A stretch of DNA of 41,775 bases from a virus, in IMG/VR virus record IMGVR_UViG_3300017727_000026, positions 1 to 41,775 of that record. One strand, written 5' to 3'. The notes under the pieces are model-generated. The model did not search any database, was not told where the DNA came from, and saw only the letters and a program-made list of their open reading frames with translations. A program made the translations under genes and the position numbers. Shown here piece after piece: positions 1 to 7,740 of the stretch; position 1 is the stretch's first letter; each line of letters starts with the position of its first letter.

Positions 1-111
1 AGAACCCGCGAAGATTTCGCGACTAAAGAAGAGCTACGTGAAGACATAGATAGAGTGCTTGAAGCACTTCATCGAGTAGAAGATAAATTAGATCGAGTAT
101 TAAGCAGGTAA
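1..111 (+). CDS. C-terminal part of a small coiled-coil protein
   Basis: The reading frame is open from base 1 to TAA at 109-111 (36 codons visible). It is charged and heptad-like, ending in the residues EDKLDRVLSR, so a coiled coil is likely. If the two window ends are joined, the frame continues back to an ATG at 41767, giving a complete 39-residue protein. I recognise no family. It lies directly upstream of the lysis genes with 3 bases between stop and next start, so it is probably co-transcribed with them. Function unknown. Confidence 0.6.
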   Translation, partial: RTREDFATKEELREDIDRVLEALHRVEDKLDRVLSR

Positions 112-114
112 AAA

Positions 115-579
115 ATGGATCCAATTAGTGGCGGACTTGCTGGTCTCGCACTAGTTCAAAAATCTGTAGAATTTATAAAATCGAATATAAATACAGTAAA
201 TGACATACGTGACATCGCCAGCACAATAGACTCTGCGTTTGCCGGCGAGAAACAAATACAAAAAGAGCGCTTCGGCACAAAATCAGTAATAGGCCAACAT
301 AAAGATGCAGCTACTTCGGTTATTGACGCGAAGCTAGCGCAGGAACAACTCCATGAGCTTTCTGTATTAATCGATAATCGTTTTGGTTTCGGCACGTGGA
401 GACAGATAATCAACGAAAGAGCAAAGCGCATTGCAGACGAAAAAGAAGCAATACGTGCAGCAAAGCAAAAAAAGAAGAAGGAGCGAGAACAATTTCAGGA
501 AAATCTAAAAATTTTATCCATAACAATCGGCTGCGCCGTAGCCGTAGCTTTAGGCCTGATATTAGTTATCGTTATGTAA
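115..579 (+). CDS. membrane-anchored coiled-coil protein of the lysis region
   Basis: 154 residues. The N-terminus (MDPISGGLAGLALVQKSVEF) resembles a conserved hypothetical protein I recall from marine podoviruses. The middle is charged and helical. A Lys/Arg/Glu-rich stretch at about 105-130 precedes one hydrophobic segment at about 132-154 that ends the protein, so it is probably a tail-anchored membrane protein. It sits just before lysozyme and holin, and a lysis role (spanin-like or accessory holin) is an inference from position only. A Shine-Dalgarno is not obvious; the ATG follows the previous stop by 3 bases. Confidence 0.7.
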   Translation: MDPISGGLAGLALVQKSVEFIKSNINTVNDIRDIASTIDSAFAGEKQIQKERFGTKSVIGQHKDAATSVIDAKLAQEQLHELSVLIDNRFGFGTWRQIINERAKRIADEKEAIRAAKQKKKKEREQFQENLKILSITIGCAVAVALGLILVIVM

Positions 580-587
580 AGGACGCT

Positions 588-1001
588 ATGAATATTGATG
601 CACTAGTAAAAGATCTTCGTAGACACGAAGGCATGAGAAATTTTCCGTATAAATGTACGGCTGACAAGCTGACTATTGGTATCGGTAGAAATATTCAAGA
701 CGTCGGCATATCAGATGACGAAGCTGATTATATGCTTAAAAACGATATACAAAGGGTACAGGAAGATTTAGATCGCAACGTATTATATTGGCGCGAGTTC
801 CCAGAGCCAGTGCAGCGCGCACTAGCAAACTTTGTATTTAACGTAGGCATCACACGCGCTTTGAGATTCAAGCGTATGTGGGCTGCACTACAAGAGCTTG
901 ATTTTGACACGGCAGCTGAAGAGCTACTAGACAGTAAATACGCTAGCCAAGTTGGAACACGAGCTAATGAACTAGCTAATTTAATACGGAGTGCAACATG
1001 A
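588..1001 (+). CDS. endolysin, GH24 (T4-type) lysozyme
   Basis: 137 residues. It should cleave the beta-1,4 bond between N-acetylmuramic acid and N-acetylglucosamine in peptidoglycan at the end of infection. The GH24 signature is clear: RHEG near residue 10-13 (catalytic Glu), Cys nine residues later where T4 has Asp20, and Thr fifteen residues after the Glu in LTIGIGRN. This is the E-8aa-(D/C)-5aa-T triad in its Cys form. The start at 588 has AAGGA six bases upstream; the longer open frame starting at 396 lies inside the upstream gene and lacks this support. No signal peptide is seen, so export depends on the holin. The stop overlaps the holin start (ATGA). Confidence 0.92.
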   Translation: MNIDALVKDLRRHEGMRNFPYKCTADKLTIGIGRNIQDVGISDDEADYMLKNDIQRVQEDLDRNVLYWREFPEPVQRALANFVFNVGITRALRFKRMWAALQELDFDTAAEELLDSKYASQVGTRANELANLIRSAT

Positions 1002-1384
1002 TACAGGCGCTTTTAGGTGTCGCCGGTAATATTGCCGGGGCATATATGGAAACTCGTCGCATAAAAACTGAAGCAAAAAGCAGAATTAACGAAGCTAAGA
1101 CGATAGCAAAAATTAAGCAAATTGAGCACGAAGCAACTTCAGCAGCAGACTATGACATCGAGGCACTAAGGCAAACACAGTATAGCTGGAAAGACGAAGT
1201 AGCTTTAGTTGTCGTGCTTGCGCCCTTCGTAGGCAGCTTTCTTCCGTGGACACAAACTTATGTCGCACAGGGTTGGAAACATTTAAACGAGCACGCTCCT
1301 GATTGGTACACCTATGCGTTTCTCGGAGCGATAGGCGCTAGCATGGGCATCCGCTGGGCTGTATCACAGTTTGGACGCAAATAA
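998..1384 (+). CDS. holin, 3-TM phage/GTA holin type
   Basis: 128 residues. The N-terminal half is an amphipathic, charged helix rich in Lys, Glu and Ala. The C-terminal half has two hydrophobic segments, about 68-85 (ALVVVLAPFVGSFLPW) and about 107-122 (AFLGAIGASMGIRWAV), the arrangement of the GTA_holin_3TM family (PF11351). A short N-terminal hydrophobic stretch (IQALLGVAGNIAGAY) could be the third. It would form the inner-membrane hole that releases the endolysin encoded directly upstream, with which it overlaps by 4 bases. The assignment rests on motif pattern and position. Confidence 0.8.
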   Translation: MIQALLGVAGNIAGAYMETRRIKTEAKSRINEAKTIAKIKQIEHEATSAADYDIEALRQTQYSWKDEVALVVVLAPFVGSFLPWTQTYVAQGWKHLNEHAPDWYTYAFLGAIGASMGIRWAVSQFGRK

Positions 1385-1406
1385 CTAATTCAATCCCTTT
1401 CAGACG

Positions 1407-1452
1407 CAAAAAACACTGCTCCATGGTTCACACTGTGGACCGGTGTTTTTTG
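1407..1452 (+). terminator. hairpin terminator closing the lysis module (possibly bidirectional)
   Basis: The arms CAAAAAACAC (1407-1416) and GTGTTTTTTG (1443-1452) are perfectly complementary over 10 bp. A second stem lies inside (TCCA at 1420-1423 with TGGA at 1436-1439). The T6 on the right and A6 on the left suit termination in both directions. It lies between the holin stop and the integrase start, where the late transcript would be expected to end. Confidence 0.75.
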
Positions 1453-1473
1453 GTTTTAAGGAAAGGAATCAAA

Positions 1474-2310
1474 ATGAAACTGTCTAAACTTAACGATAGA
1501 TGTATCGAACCTTTGTGGAAAGACTGCAAAGGTTTCAATATATTTAAGTCACAATTAAGTCGTGCGGTGAAGTATCTTAATGATCCTGATATCAACGAGA
1601 TTAATACAGAGATGATAGATAACTTCGTCATCCAGTTAGAAAATACTATATCGCACAAAGGCAAACCTCTCACGAACAGCACAATTAATCGAAACTTAAG
1701 TGTGCTTCATAGCGTATTAGATTACGCTTACAAGCGTGAGTGGCTTGAAAAAAAGCCGCACTTTACCTGGAAGACTGAAAATCAGCATAGAGTGCGGTGG
1801 CTTACAGACAAAGAGGAGCATGACTTACTACGAGTTATGCAAGAACGCATTAACAAATGCACAAATCCTCTAAAACTGCACATGTACGAGCAAGCTCGCG
1901 CAGCAGTCATTATCTTGACTGATACTGGCTTGAGGCGGGGGGAGCTATTAAATTTGCAACCTGACAATATTGATGGAGACTGGTTACGTCTCTGGAAAAC
2001 TAAGACAGGTAAACCGCGGTCGGTCCCTATGACCCCGCGAGCAAAAGCTCTTGTAAACGAGTTTGTACCGTTTATCATAGAAGACTGGCGTCTATATTAT
2101 TTTTGGTGTCGTGCCAAAAAGGACATTGGTCTTGAACATGACGAACAGTTTGTACTGCACACGTTAAGACATAGCTGTGCAACTCGTTTGTTACGCAAGA
2201 CGAAAAACATAGCTATGGTGCAAAAGATGTTGGGTCATTCTAAAATTCAAACAACGCTACGTTATGCGCATATTGATGATGATGACCTATTTGAAGCGGT
2301 GAACTCCTAA
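1474..2310 (+). CDS. int: tyrosine site-specific integrase
   Basis: 278 residues. It catalyses integration of the phage genome at a host tRNA gene through a covalent phosphotyrosine intermediate. The catalytic set is complete: R154 in GLRRGE, H229 and R232 in HTLRHS, H255 in LGHS, and nucleophile Y264 in TTLRYAH. Residues 1-90 form a SAM-like core-binding domain. The start at 1474 has AAGGAAAGGA upstream and begins just after the terminator; the open frame extends to 1423 but that part lies in the hairpin. The attP-like tRNA fragment follows within 60 bases. It makes the phage temperate, although no repressor is recognisable in the window. Confidence 0.95.
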   Translation: MKLSKLNDRCIEPLWKDCKGFNIFKSQLSRAVKYLNDPDINEINTEMIDNFVIQLENTISHKGKPLTNSTINRNLSVLHSVLDYAYKREWLEKKPHFTWKTENQHRVRWLTDKEEHDLLRVMQERINKCTNPLKLHMYEQARAAVIILTDTGLRRGELLNLQPDNIDGDWLRLWKTKTGKPRSVPMTPRAKALVNEFVPFIIEDWRLYYFWCRAKKDIGLEHDEQFVLHTLRHSCATRLLRKTKNIAMVQKMLGHSKIQTTLRYAHIDDDDLFEAVNS

Positions 2311-2366
2311 ATTCAAATTAGAGTTCATGGTGGCGACACGGTATCCAAAGTAAACGTAAAGTTTTA

Positions 2367-2433
2367 CAGCTGGATAGAGTACTTGACTACGAATCAAGGG
2401 GTCGGGAGTTCGAATCTTCCCCGGTGCGCCACC
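2367..2433 (+). other. attP: attP core: 3' portion of a tRNA-Arg(ACG) gene
   Basis: This is a truncated tRNA. The D-loop is AGCTGGATA (2368-2376). The anticodon stem CTTGA (2382-2386) and TCAAG (2394-2398) encloses loop CTACGAA with anticodon ACG. A 5-nt variable loop follows. The T-stem GGGAG (2404-2408) and CTTCC (2416-2420) encloses TTCGAAT. The 3' acceptor strand CCGGTGC, discriminator G and encoded CCA (2429-2431) complete it. The 5' D-stem and 5' acceptor strand are absent: bases upstream of 2367 do not pair. A tRNA 3' end beside a tyrosine integrase is the standard attP arrangement, and integration would restore a whole host tRNA-Arg gene. The repeat GGTGGCG (2328-2334) is complementary to CGCCACC at the right edge. 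Confidence 0.88.
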
Positions 2434-2631
2434 TTTTCACACAATCAGACATTTTCAGATCACACAGCTAGATAGTCGCACTATATATCGGCTTTAGTGT
2501 TTCTTGTATTTACATACGAACCAACGACAAATTGATGCATCGGCGTCAATATGCCGCTGGCTTTTGTGTGCACTAAAAAGCCGCTCTTTAGTGAACACTA
2601 GTCAATCACTATTATTTTTTTGGGGGCAAAC
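2434..2631 (+). promoter_or_regulatory. leader of the RNA polymerase gene with a 12-bp inverted repeat
   Basis: The spacer between attP and the RNA polymerase start has no gene. It holds one strong dyad: GTGTGCACTAAA (2566-2577) against TTTAGTGAACAC (2587-2598), 11 of 12 positions paired around a 9-nt loop. A T-rich run follows at 2615-2621, 16 bases after the stem, just before the Shine-Dalgarno GGGGG (2622-2626). It could be an operator or an attenuator controlling entry into lytic growth. No convincing sigma70 promoter could be picked by eye. Any integrase arm sites could not be identified. Confidence 0.4.
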
Positions 2632-5127
2632 ATGCTGACTGAAGAACTTATGCTTGAAGACGGTGCGGAAAGGTACCGAAAACAGCAAGAACAAATTAAA
2701 GCTGCAGGTATCTTAGGATCTGTAGAAACTAAATTAACTGCAGCCACGATGGCCGAGGTTTGTAAGTGCCTGAATCAAGACTTAGAATTTACAACACCAA
2801 TAAATAAAAAACCATTTTGGTTTTATCCGCTTAAGACTTTAGATAATGGAGTGTCGGCGTACATAGGCTTAAACCAAGCGTTTAGTGCTGTCGGTCAAGA
2901 CACAGATGTTACGAATACGTGTATACAAATTGGAAAACAAGTTGCCATCGAGCTATGGGCTTTAGATCTACAAGCAAAAGACGAAGCTCTTTTTAAAAGA
3001 ATTTTCCGTATGGCAACGAAAAACCATAATTCTCAGAAGCATAGACTGAAAGCGATGTCAGCAGTTGCTGGTCGTGAAGGTTACCCGAGAGAAATTTGGG
3101 AAGCAGAGCAAAACATTAACGTAGGTTCTGCAGTTCTTAATGCAGTTATTCGCGGATCAGGCTTATTTGAAATATATGATAAGCCTAAAAAACAATACTT
3201 CACAAAAGCGTTAGGTCTTACAGAGGTCGGTCAACAATTAGTAGCTGATCTAGGCGATCAAGCACAATGGATGTATCCGTGTTTTAGACCAATGTTAGCT
3301 AAACCTCGACAATGGGAAGACTTTGACACAGGTGCTTATCACGACGCTAGAATTAGTTCACTTGTTCCTTTAGTACGTAAGGCGAGTAAAAATCAGCAGC
3401 AGTTGATACAGACTCGCTTAGCTTCAGGAAATTTAGATTGTGTCTTAAAAGCATTGAATTTGATCCAAGAAACTCCGTTTATGATTAATAAGCGTGTTCT
3501 TGATGTTGTTATTCAAAGTTACGATGACAAAGCAAAGATTACTAAATTTCCTAAAGCGACAAAACTCAAGGTCGAAAAGAAAACTAGTAATTGGGACGAA
3601 CTTGATTACGAAGAACGCAAACATATCAAGAAGCAGCGAGAAGCAGTAATACTACAAAACCGTGCGGTTGATGCCGACATGGTAAATTTTCGAGCTGATA
3701 TTGAAATTGCTAAGGAATTGTTGAAGCACGATAAGTTTTATCTGCCTCATAACTTGGATTTTCGTGGTCGTGTATATCCTATACCGTCATTTAACCATCA
3801 ACGAGCTGATTTTGTGAGATCGCTGTTCATGTTTGCCAACGGCAAAAAATTAGGACCAGACGGATCTTATTGGCTAGCTGTTCATGTCGCTAATTGTGGC
3901 GATTTTGACAAGATTAGTAAAAAATCTTTTGATGAACGCGTTGCATGGGTAAACGAAAATCAAAATTTAATATACGCAATAGCAAGAAAACCAGGCTTAA
4001 CGAAAAAGTTTTGGCATAACGCTGATAAACCGTTTTGCTTTCTTGCGGCGTGCATTGAATTTGCTGGCTACATGGAAGAAGGCGAAGACTACGTTTGTCA
4101 CTTGCCTCCAGCCATGGATGGAGCAAATAGCGGCGTGCAACACTATAGCGCCGCACTTAGAGACCGCCAAGCCGGTCGGCTCGTAAATCTGACAAATGAA
4201 GAGCAGCCACAAGACGTATACCAAGAAGTTGCGGACCTGGTGAACGAAACCATTAACAATGATTTTGAACATCCTGAAGCAGAACAATGGTTACAATTTG
4301 GCGTAACTCGCAAAGTTGTTAAGCGTAATGTTATGACATTTGCTTACTCAAGCGAGCAGTTTGGATTTAGGAAACAAATCATCGAGGACTTAATGGAACC
4401 TCTTCGTAAAGATGTTCTTGAAGGTTCACTTGATACACACCCTTTCGGTGAAGACAACGGCTCAAAAGCAGCAGGCTACCTCGCAGGTCGAGTATGGCGT
4501 TCTGTTACTGATGTTGTTGAAAAAGCTGCCGAGGGTATGAAGTTCATACAAAATTGTGCTGCAGTGTTAGCTCACGAGCGTAAGCCTTTAATATGGACTT
4601 CGCCAATAGGCTTGCCTGTTGTGCACCACTATGAGACGTGGGACATAAACAGGGTACGTATATTCTTATACGACAAGGAGATTATTCCTTCTGAAGCGAG
4701 TAAAAATAGCAAGGTCAATCGGGACGGAGACGTCTACAACTGCATCATGCTTAATTTACGAAGCAAGCCTACAGGTAAGATTGATAAAACTAAGCAACGC
4801 AATGCTGCTGCGCCTAATTTTATCCACTCGCTAGACGCCTCACACTTGATGTACAGCGTGCTAGCAGCACACGAGGATCACGGCATAAATGATTTTATGT
4901 TGATCCACGATAGTTTTGCTACGCATTGTGACAACACAGCACAATTTGGTCACGTTATTCGTGAACAGTTTGTTGCTATGTACGAGCAATACGATGTTTT
5001 CCAAGATTTGTATGACGGATGCTACAAGGCACTTGCTGCCGATTCTGTCGATAAATTAACGATGCCACCTCAAAAAGGCGAGTTGGACATCGCGGAAGTC
5101 ATAAAAAGCAAATACGCATTTAGCTAA
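2632..5127 (+). CDS. T7-like single-subunit DNA-directed RNA polymerase
   Basis: 831 residues (T7 gp1: 883). It transcribes phage genes from phage-specific promoters without host sigma factors. All key motifs are present: DFRGRVYP near 376 (DxxGR), MDGANSGVQHYS with catalytic D496, KRNVMTFAYSS with K564 and Y572 at the same 8-residue spacing as T7 K631 and Y639, NFIHSLDASHL, and LIHDSF with catalytic D760 (T7 D812). The ATG at 2632 is preferred over an in-frame TTG at 2620 because GGGGG precedes it by 5 bases. It is the first gene after attP and heads the early block. Its likely promoters are the 24-bp repeats of the 15-20 kb region. Confidence 0.97.
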   Translation: MLTEELMLEDGAERYRKQQEQIKAAGILGSVETKLTAATMAEVCKCLNQDLEFTTPINKKPFWFYPLKTLDNGVSAYIGLNQAFSAVGQDTDVTNTCIQIGKQVAIELWALDLQAKDEALFKRIFRMATKNHNSQKHRLKAMSAVAGREGYPREIWEAEQNINVGSAVLNAVIRGSGLFEIYDKPKKQYFTKALGLTEVGQQLVADLGDQAQWMYPCFRPMLAKPRQWEDFDTGAYHDARISSLVPLVRKASKNQQQLIQTRLASGNLDCVLKALNLIQETPFMINKRVLDVVIQSYDDKAKITKFPKATKLKVEKKTSNWDELDYEERKHIKKQREAVILQNRAVDADMVNFRADIEIAKELLKHDKFYLPHNLDFRGRVYPIPSFNHQRADFVRSLFMFANGKKLGPDGSYWLAVHVANCGDFDKISKKSFDERVAWVNENQNLIYAIARKPGLTKKFWHNADKPFCFLAACIEFAGYMEEGEDYVCHLPPAMDGANSGVQHYSAALRDRQAGRLVNLTNEEQPQDVYQEVADLVNETINNDFEHPEAEQWLQFGVTRKVVKRNVMTFAYSSEQFGFRKQIIEDLMEPLRKDVLEGSLDTHPFGEDNGSKAAGYLAGRVWRSVTDVVEKAAEGMKFIQNCAAVLAHERKPLIWTSPIGLPVVHHYETWDINRVRIFLYDKEIIPSEASKNSKVNRDGDVYNCIMLNLRSKPTGKIDKTKQRNAAAPNFIHSLDASHLMYSVLAAHEDHGINDFMLIHDSFATHCDNTAQFGHVIREQFVAMYEQYDVFQDLYDGCYKALAADSVDKLTMPPQKGELDIAEVIKSKYAFS

Positions 5128-5148
5128 AAACAAAACAAAGGAAAGCTA

Positions 5149-5313
5149 ATGTCTCAAGATGAGCGCGAGCAGCTCATCAATAAGGCTGTTCGCCTAATAC
5201 ACGAAGACACAGCGATCCCACTTGATTTGTTAGCCGAGCTGGACAGGTACGGTGTTCTCCTTGCCGACCTGTTCAGTGAGGCAGCAAGTTCAGTGACTCG
5301 TTGTGATTATTAA
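5149..5313 (+). CDS. small acidic hypothetical protein
   Basis: 54 residues, start ATG at 5149 with AAGGA 8 bases upstream, stop TAA at 5311. It is helical and acidic (MSQDEREQLINKAVRLIHED), with a Leu-rich centre, and carries no motif I recognise. Its position between the RNA polymerase and the SSB, in the same direction and with small gaps, places it in the early operon, where T7-like phages often encode small host-modulating or polymerase-modulating proteins. That role is only a positional guess. Confidence 0.6.
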   Translation: MSQDEREQLINKAVRLIHEDTAIPLDLLAELDRYGVLLADLFSEAASSVTRCDY

Positions 5314-5336
5314 TAATAATAAAAAAAGGTAGGCAA

Positions 5337-5864
5337 ATGAGTAAAACTCAAATTGTTACGCCAAAGGGCACGGCACAGTGGCCTTGGCTCATCAATCCTG
5401 ACACCAAGTTTGATGACAACGGAAAATATAAAACAGATATTTTATTTTCTAAAGACGATGCAAAAGATCTTATGTCGAAATGCAAGGAGTTGTTCCTTGA
5501 TGAGTTCGGAGAGTCTGGCATCAAGGCTGCTAAGTGGCCTTTTTCCGTCGATGATGAAAGCGGCGGAGTACGGTTTAGAGCTAAATCAAGCAATAAACCA
5601 GCCTTGTTCGATAGCCAAGGCCAAGTGATTAAGGGAATCCTTAACGTTGGTACTGGATCGACAATTAAAGTTGCAGGTGTGCTGTCTACGTACAGCGCAG
5701 GCGGCAACACAGGTGTCACAATGTACTTAAATGCGGTGCAAGTTATAGACTTAGTAGAGTTCGGATCAAACGCGTTTTCAGCTGAAGACGGTGGGTACGT
5801 TCACACTGAGCAACAGGTTAAAGTTAGCGATGAGCAAACCGACGACCCGTTCGCAGACTTTTAA
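5337..5864 (+). CDS. single-stranded DNA-binding protein, T7 gp2.5-like
   Basis: 175 residues (T7 gp2.5: 232). It would coat ssDNA at the fork and contact the polymerase and primase-helicase. The fold follows the SSB-like family of marine podoviruses: an N-terminal beta-rich OB region with conserved aromatic residues (AQWPWLINPDTKF) and a strongly acidic C-terminal tail ending DDPFADF, the hallmark by which gp2.5 proteins bind partners. A terminal Phe is the classical feature. AAAGGTAGG precedes the ATG. The 3' end overlaps the endonuclease gene by 35 bases, so the two are translationally linked. Confidence 0.85.
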   Translation: MSKTQIVTPKGTAQWPWLINPDTKFDDNGKYKTDILFSKDDAKDLMSKCKELFLDEFGESGIKAAKWPFSVDDESGGVRFRAKSSNKPALFDSQGQVIKGILNVGTGSTIKVAGVLSTYSAGGNTGVTMYLNAVQVIDLVEFGSNAFSAEDGGYVHTEQQVKVSDEQTDDPFADF

Positions 5865-6252
5865 GTTTATTAAATTTACAAACGGCTACAGATCGGGCCT
5901 AGAGGCTAACGTTGCAGAGCAATTGGCAGAAGCCGGTATAAGTTTCGAATATGAGACACAAAAAATCTCATACTGTATAGACGCAAAATACATACCGGAT
6001 TTTATTTTGCCTAATCAAATTATTGTTGAGTGCAAAGGCAGATTTACGTCAGAAGATCGGCGCAAAATGCGTTTGGTAAAAGAGCAAAACCCAGAACTAG
6101 ATATACGTTTTGTGTTTACTCGCAGCAGCTCAAAAATAAACAAGGGCTCTAAAACAACCTATGCCGATTGGTGTAGCCGTTACGGATTTAAGTATTCAGA
6201 TAAATTAATTCCGGAGGAATGGTTGAATGAAAAAAACGAACAACCTAATTGA
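5830..6252 (+). CDS. endonuclease I, Holliday-junction resolvase (T7 gp3-like)
   Basis: 140 residues (T7: 149). It resolves branched DNA and helps degrade host DNA. The catalytic residues match T7 in identity and spacing: E25 in YRSGLE, D57 in YIPDF, and E67 and K69 in VECKG, the PD-(D/E)xK core (T7 E20, D55, E65, K67). The internal ATG at 5830 gives a length typical of the family and removes a 13-codon extension that lies inside the SSB gene. It overlaps the SSB gene upstream and the next small gene downstream. Confidence 0.93.
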   Translation: MSKPTTRSQTFKFIKFTNGYRSGLEANVAEQLAEAGISFEYETQKISYCIDAKYIPDFILPNQIIVECKGRFTSEDRRKMRLVKEQNPELDIRFVFTRSSSKINKGSKTTYADWCSRYGFKYSDKLIPEEWLNEKNEQPN

Positions 6253-6421
6253 CCACCTTAAACGAGGTAAAAAGGTAACGCGTATTATTGCAATGCACGA
6301 GTTTGATGTTCAAAACCTGACAGCTATGATTAGCAAATTACGTCAGCGTGGCATGAACATCAATCGCTACGAAAGAGTTGACACTCGTGGCACAAAATAC
6401 AGCGAATACTTTTTAGCGTAA
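6227..6421 (+). CDS. small helix-turn-helix (HTH_39-like) protein
   Basis: 64 residues. The pattern KKVTRIIAMHEFDV followed by LTAMISKLRQRGMNI is that of short winged-helix proteins of the HTH_39 type, with a recognition-like helix near 30-45 and a C-terminal beta hairpin (RYERVDTRGTKYSEYFL). It is basic and could bind DNA; the target is unknown. It starts inside the endonuclease gene (26-base overlap, GGAGGAATGG just upstream) and is the last gene before a strong terminator, so it ends the early transcript. It is the only HTH candidate on the + strand and so a weak candidate for a regulator. Confidence 0.7.
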   Translation: MKKTNNLIDHLKRGKKVTRIIAMHEFDVQNLTAMISKLRQRGMNINRYERVDTRGTKYSEYFLA

Positions 6422-6435
6422 GGGGAGAAGAGCAA

Positions 6436-6464
6436 GGGATCGGCTTAGGCCGGTCCCTTTTTTT
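6436..6464 (+). terminator. intrinsic terminator after the early operon
   Basis: GGGATCGGC (6436-6444) pairs with GCCGGTCCC (6449-6457) over 9 bp with one T-G wobble and a TTAG loop, followed by T7 (6458-6464). It separates the RNA polymerase, SSB and endonuclease genes from the nucleotide-metabolism cassette. Confidence 0.92.
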
Positions 6465-6478
6465 CTTTAATAATAAAA

Positions 6479-7249
6479 ATGATAAATACAAATACTGTAT
6501 GGCAGCGAGCGCTCATGCAGACGCTGCAGCAATATGAGCACATATCAAAGCCCAGAGGTTTTGAGGTGCGTGAAGTCCTCGGTTACAACTACAGAACCGA
6601 TTTAGAAAAACCAATAATAGGTATTGAAGAACGTAAATTGAATTATTCATTTATGTTCGCAGAAGCACACTGGATCAATAGTGGTTCAAACAACTACGAT
6701 TACATAACTAAATATTTGCGAGACTACGGCAAATATTCAGACGATAAATACACATACAATGGCGCTTATGGTCCAAAAGTAATTGACCAAATTAGCTGGG
6801 CAGCAGCCGAGCTAGCTAACGATAAAGACTCGCGCAGAGCTTATATCAACATTTGGCGAGAGCGCCCTGGCGAGTCTGCTGACATACCGTGTACGTGCGG
6901 TGTTCAGTTTATAATTCGAGCAGGTAAGTTAAACGTATTAGTCAACATGCGCAGCCAAGACGTTGTTTTCGGCATGCCTTACGACATCTTTACGTTTTCT
7001 ACACTAGCCTATCATATGCAAATGTTACTCTGGACGCACCACGACATTGGTGTTCGTCTTGGTCGGCTTTATGTAAGAGCCGGATCGATGCATATTTATG
7101 AGCGGCATTATGAAGACGCCGCACTATGGATAAAGGCACCTCAAAACAACAATAATGAAGCAGAGGCAGCACTCAATGCGGCGCGCGACACAGTACACCC
7201 AAATATTTTTATAAGTAATTTGGACGCCGCTGCAGCTGATTTACAATGA
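6479..7249 (+). CDS. ThyA-family enzyme with Asp at the base-specificity site, putative dCMP hydroxymethylase
   Basis: 256 residues. It aligns with thymidylate synthase through E62 (E. coli E58), the stretch VIDQISW to DSRRAYINIW, nucleophile C138 in IPCTCGVQF (C146), R158 and D161 in MRSQD, and H205/Y207 in MHIYERH. The position of E. coli Asn177, which reads the pyrimidine, is D169 (MPYD). Asp there is the hallmark of T4 gp42 and other dCMP-specific members, and Asn-to-Asp mutants of thymidylate synthase turn to dCMP. The predicted reaction is methylene-tetrahydrofolate-dependent hydroxymethylation (or methylation) of dCMP. The start lies 14 bases after a T7 terminator tail with no clear Shine-Dalgarno. 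It overlaps the next gene by 4 bases (ATGA). Confidence 0.8.
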   Translation: MINTNTVWQRALMQTLQQYEHISKPRGFEVREVLGYNYRTDLEKPIIGIEERKLNYSFMFAEAHWINSGSNNYDYITKYLRDYGKYSDDKYTYNGAYGPKVIDQISWAAAELANDKDSRRAYINIWRERPGESADIPCTCGVQFIIRAGKLNVLVNMRSQDVVFGMPYDIFTFSTLAYHMQMLLWTHHDIGVRLGRLYVRAGSMHIYERHYEDAALWIKAPQNNNNEAEAALNAARDTVHPNIFISNLDAAAADLQ

Positions 7250-7740
7250 TTATTATCGAAGGTCCAGACTGCACTGGTAAAACGACTTTAGCAAAAAAAT
7301 TTGGCGGTCAGTATTTTCACTGTTCTTATGGTGATCGATGGGACATTGAAATGTACCATAGACTTATCGCTCATACGGCAGGGAAATTAGAACAAATCGC
7401 GAACGTTCCTTGTGTGATTGATAGGCTATGCTTAAGTGAAGCTGTTTATGGATCGCGCTTTCGTGGTGGTCCGTCATACGACACAAAAGAATTAATGAGC
7501 GAAATTATTGCAGCTTACAATCCTACGTTGATTTTATGCACAGCTGATCCGCACGAAGAATACAACAAAATAAAACGGGCTGAAATGTTTGAAACAGTTG
7601 ATGGCTTATCAGAGCTTTATCAGTCGCACGTAGCCACAGGCAAATACGGCAAATGGTGGACATATGACTACCGTCAACAAGATGCTCGCGAATTTATAAA
7701 AACAATAAACGGAGTGAACAATGAGCACGATAGTAGCTGA
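7246..7740 (+). CDS. P-loop deoxynucleoside monophosphate kinase, thymidylate-kinase-like
   Basis: 164 residues. Walker A is GPDCTGKT at residues 6-13 right after strand MIIIE, and IDRLCLSEAVYG near 66 matches the DR-x-x-x-S motif of thymidylate kinases. The lid region near 105-110 (NKIKRAEMF) is short. It should move phosphate from ATP to a dNMP. Because it overlaps the ThyA-like gene upstream and the MazG-like gene downstream, a role in phosphorylating the product of that enzyme is likely, as T4 gp1 phosphorylates hydroxymethyl-dCMP. It is shorter than cellular Tmk (about 210). Confidence 0.8.
   Translation: MIIIEGPDCTGKTTLAKKFGGQYFHCSYGDRWDIEMYHRLIAHTAGKLEQIANVPCVIDRLCLSEAVYGSRFRGGPSYDTKELMSEIIAAYNPTLILCTADPHEEYNKIKRAEMFETVDGLSELYQSHVATGKYGKWWTYDYRQQDAREFIKTINGVNNEHDSS

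Noticed and set aside
1405-1430. Possible promoter repeat before the integrase (CGCAAAAAACAC then ATGG)
   Set aside because: The outer blocks have the right spacing, but the middle and CTTAA are absent and the sequence is explained by the terminator stem.
2328-2433. A complete tRNA gene
   Set aside because: Anticodon and T arms are perfect, but no 5' D-stem or 5' acceptor strand pairs with the 3' part. GGTGGCG upstream pairs only with bases around and beyond the CCA end. It is a truncated copy, as expected of attP.
6227-6421. Lysogeny repressor
   Set aside because: The protein is HTH-like but only 64 residues, without a dimerisation or cleavage domain, and it lies inside the early lytic operon. 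Not enough to call a repressor.
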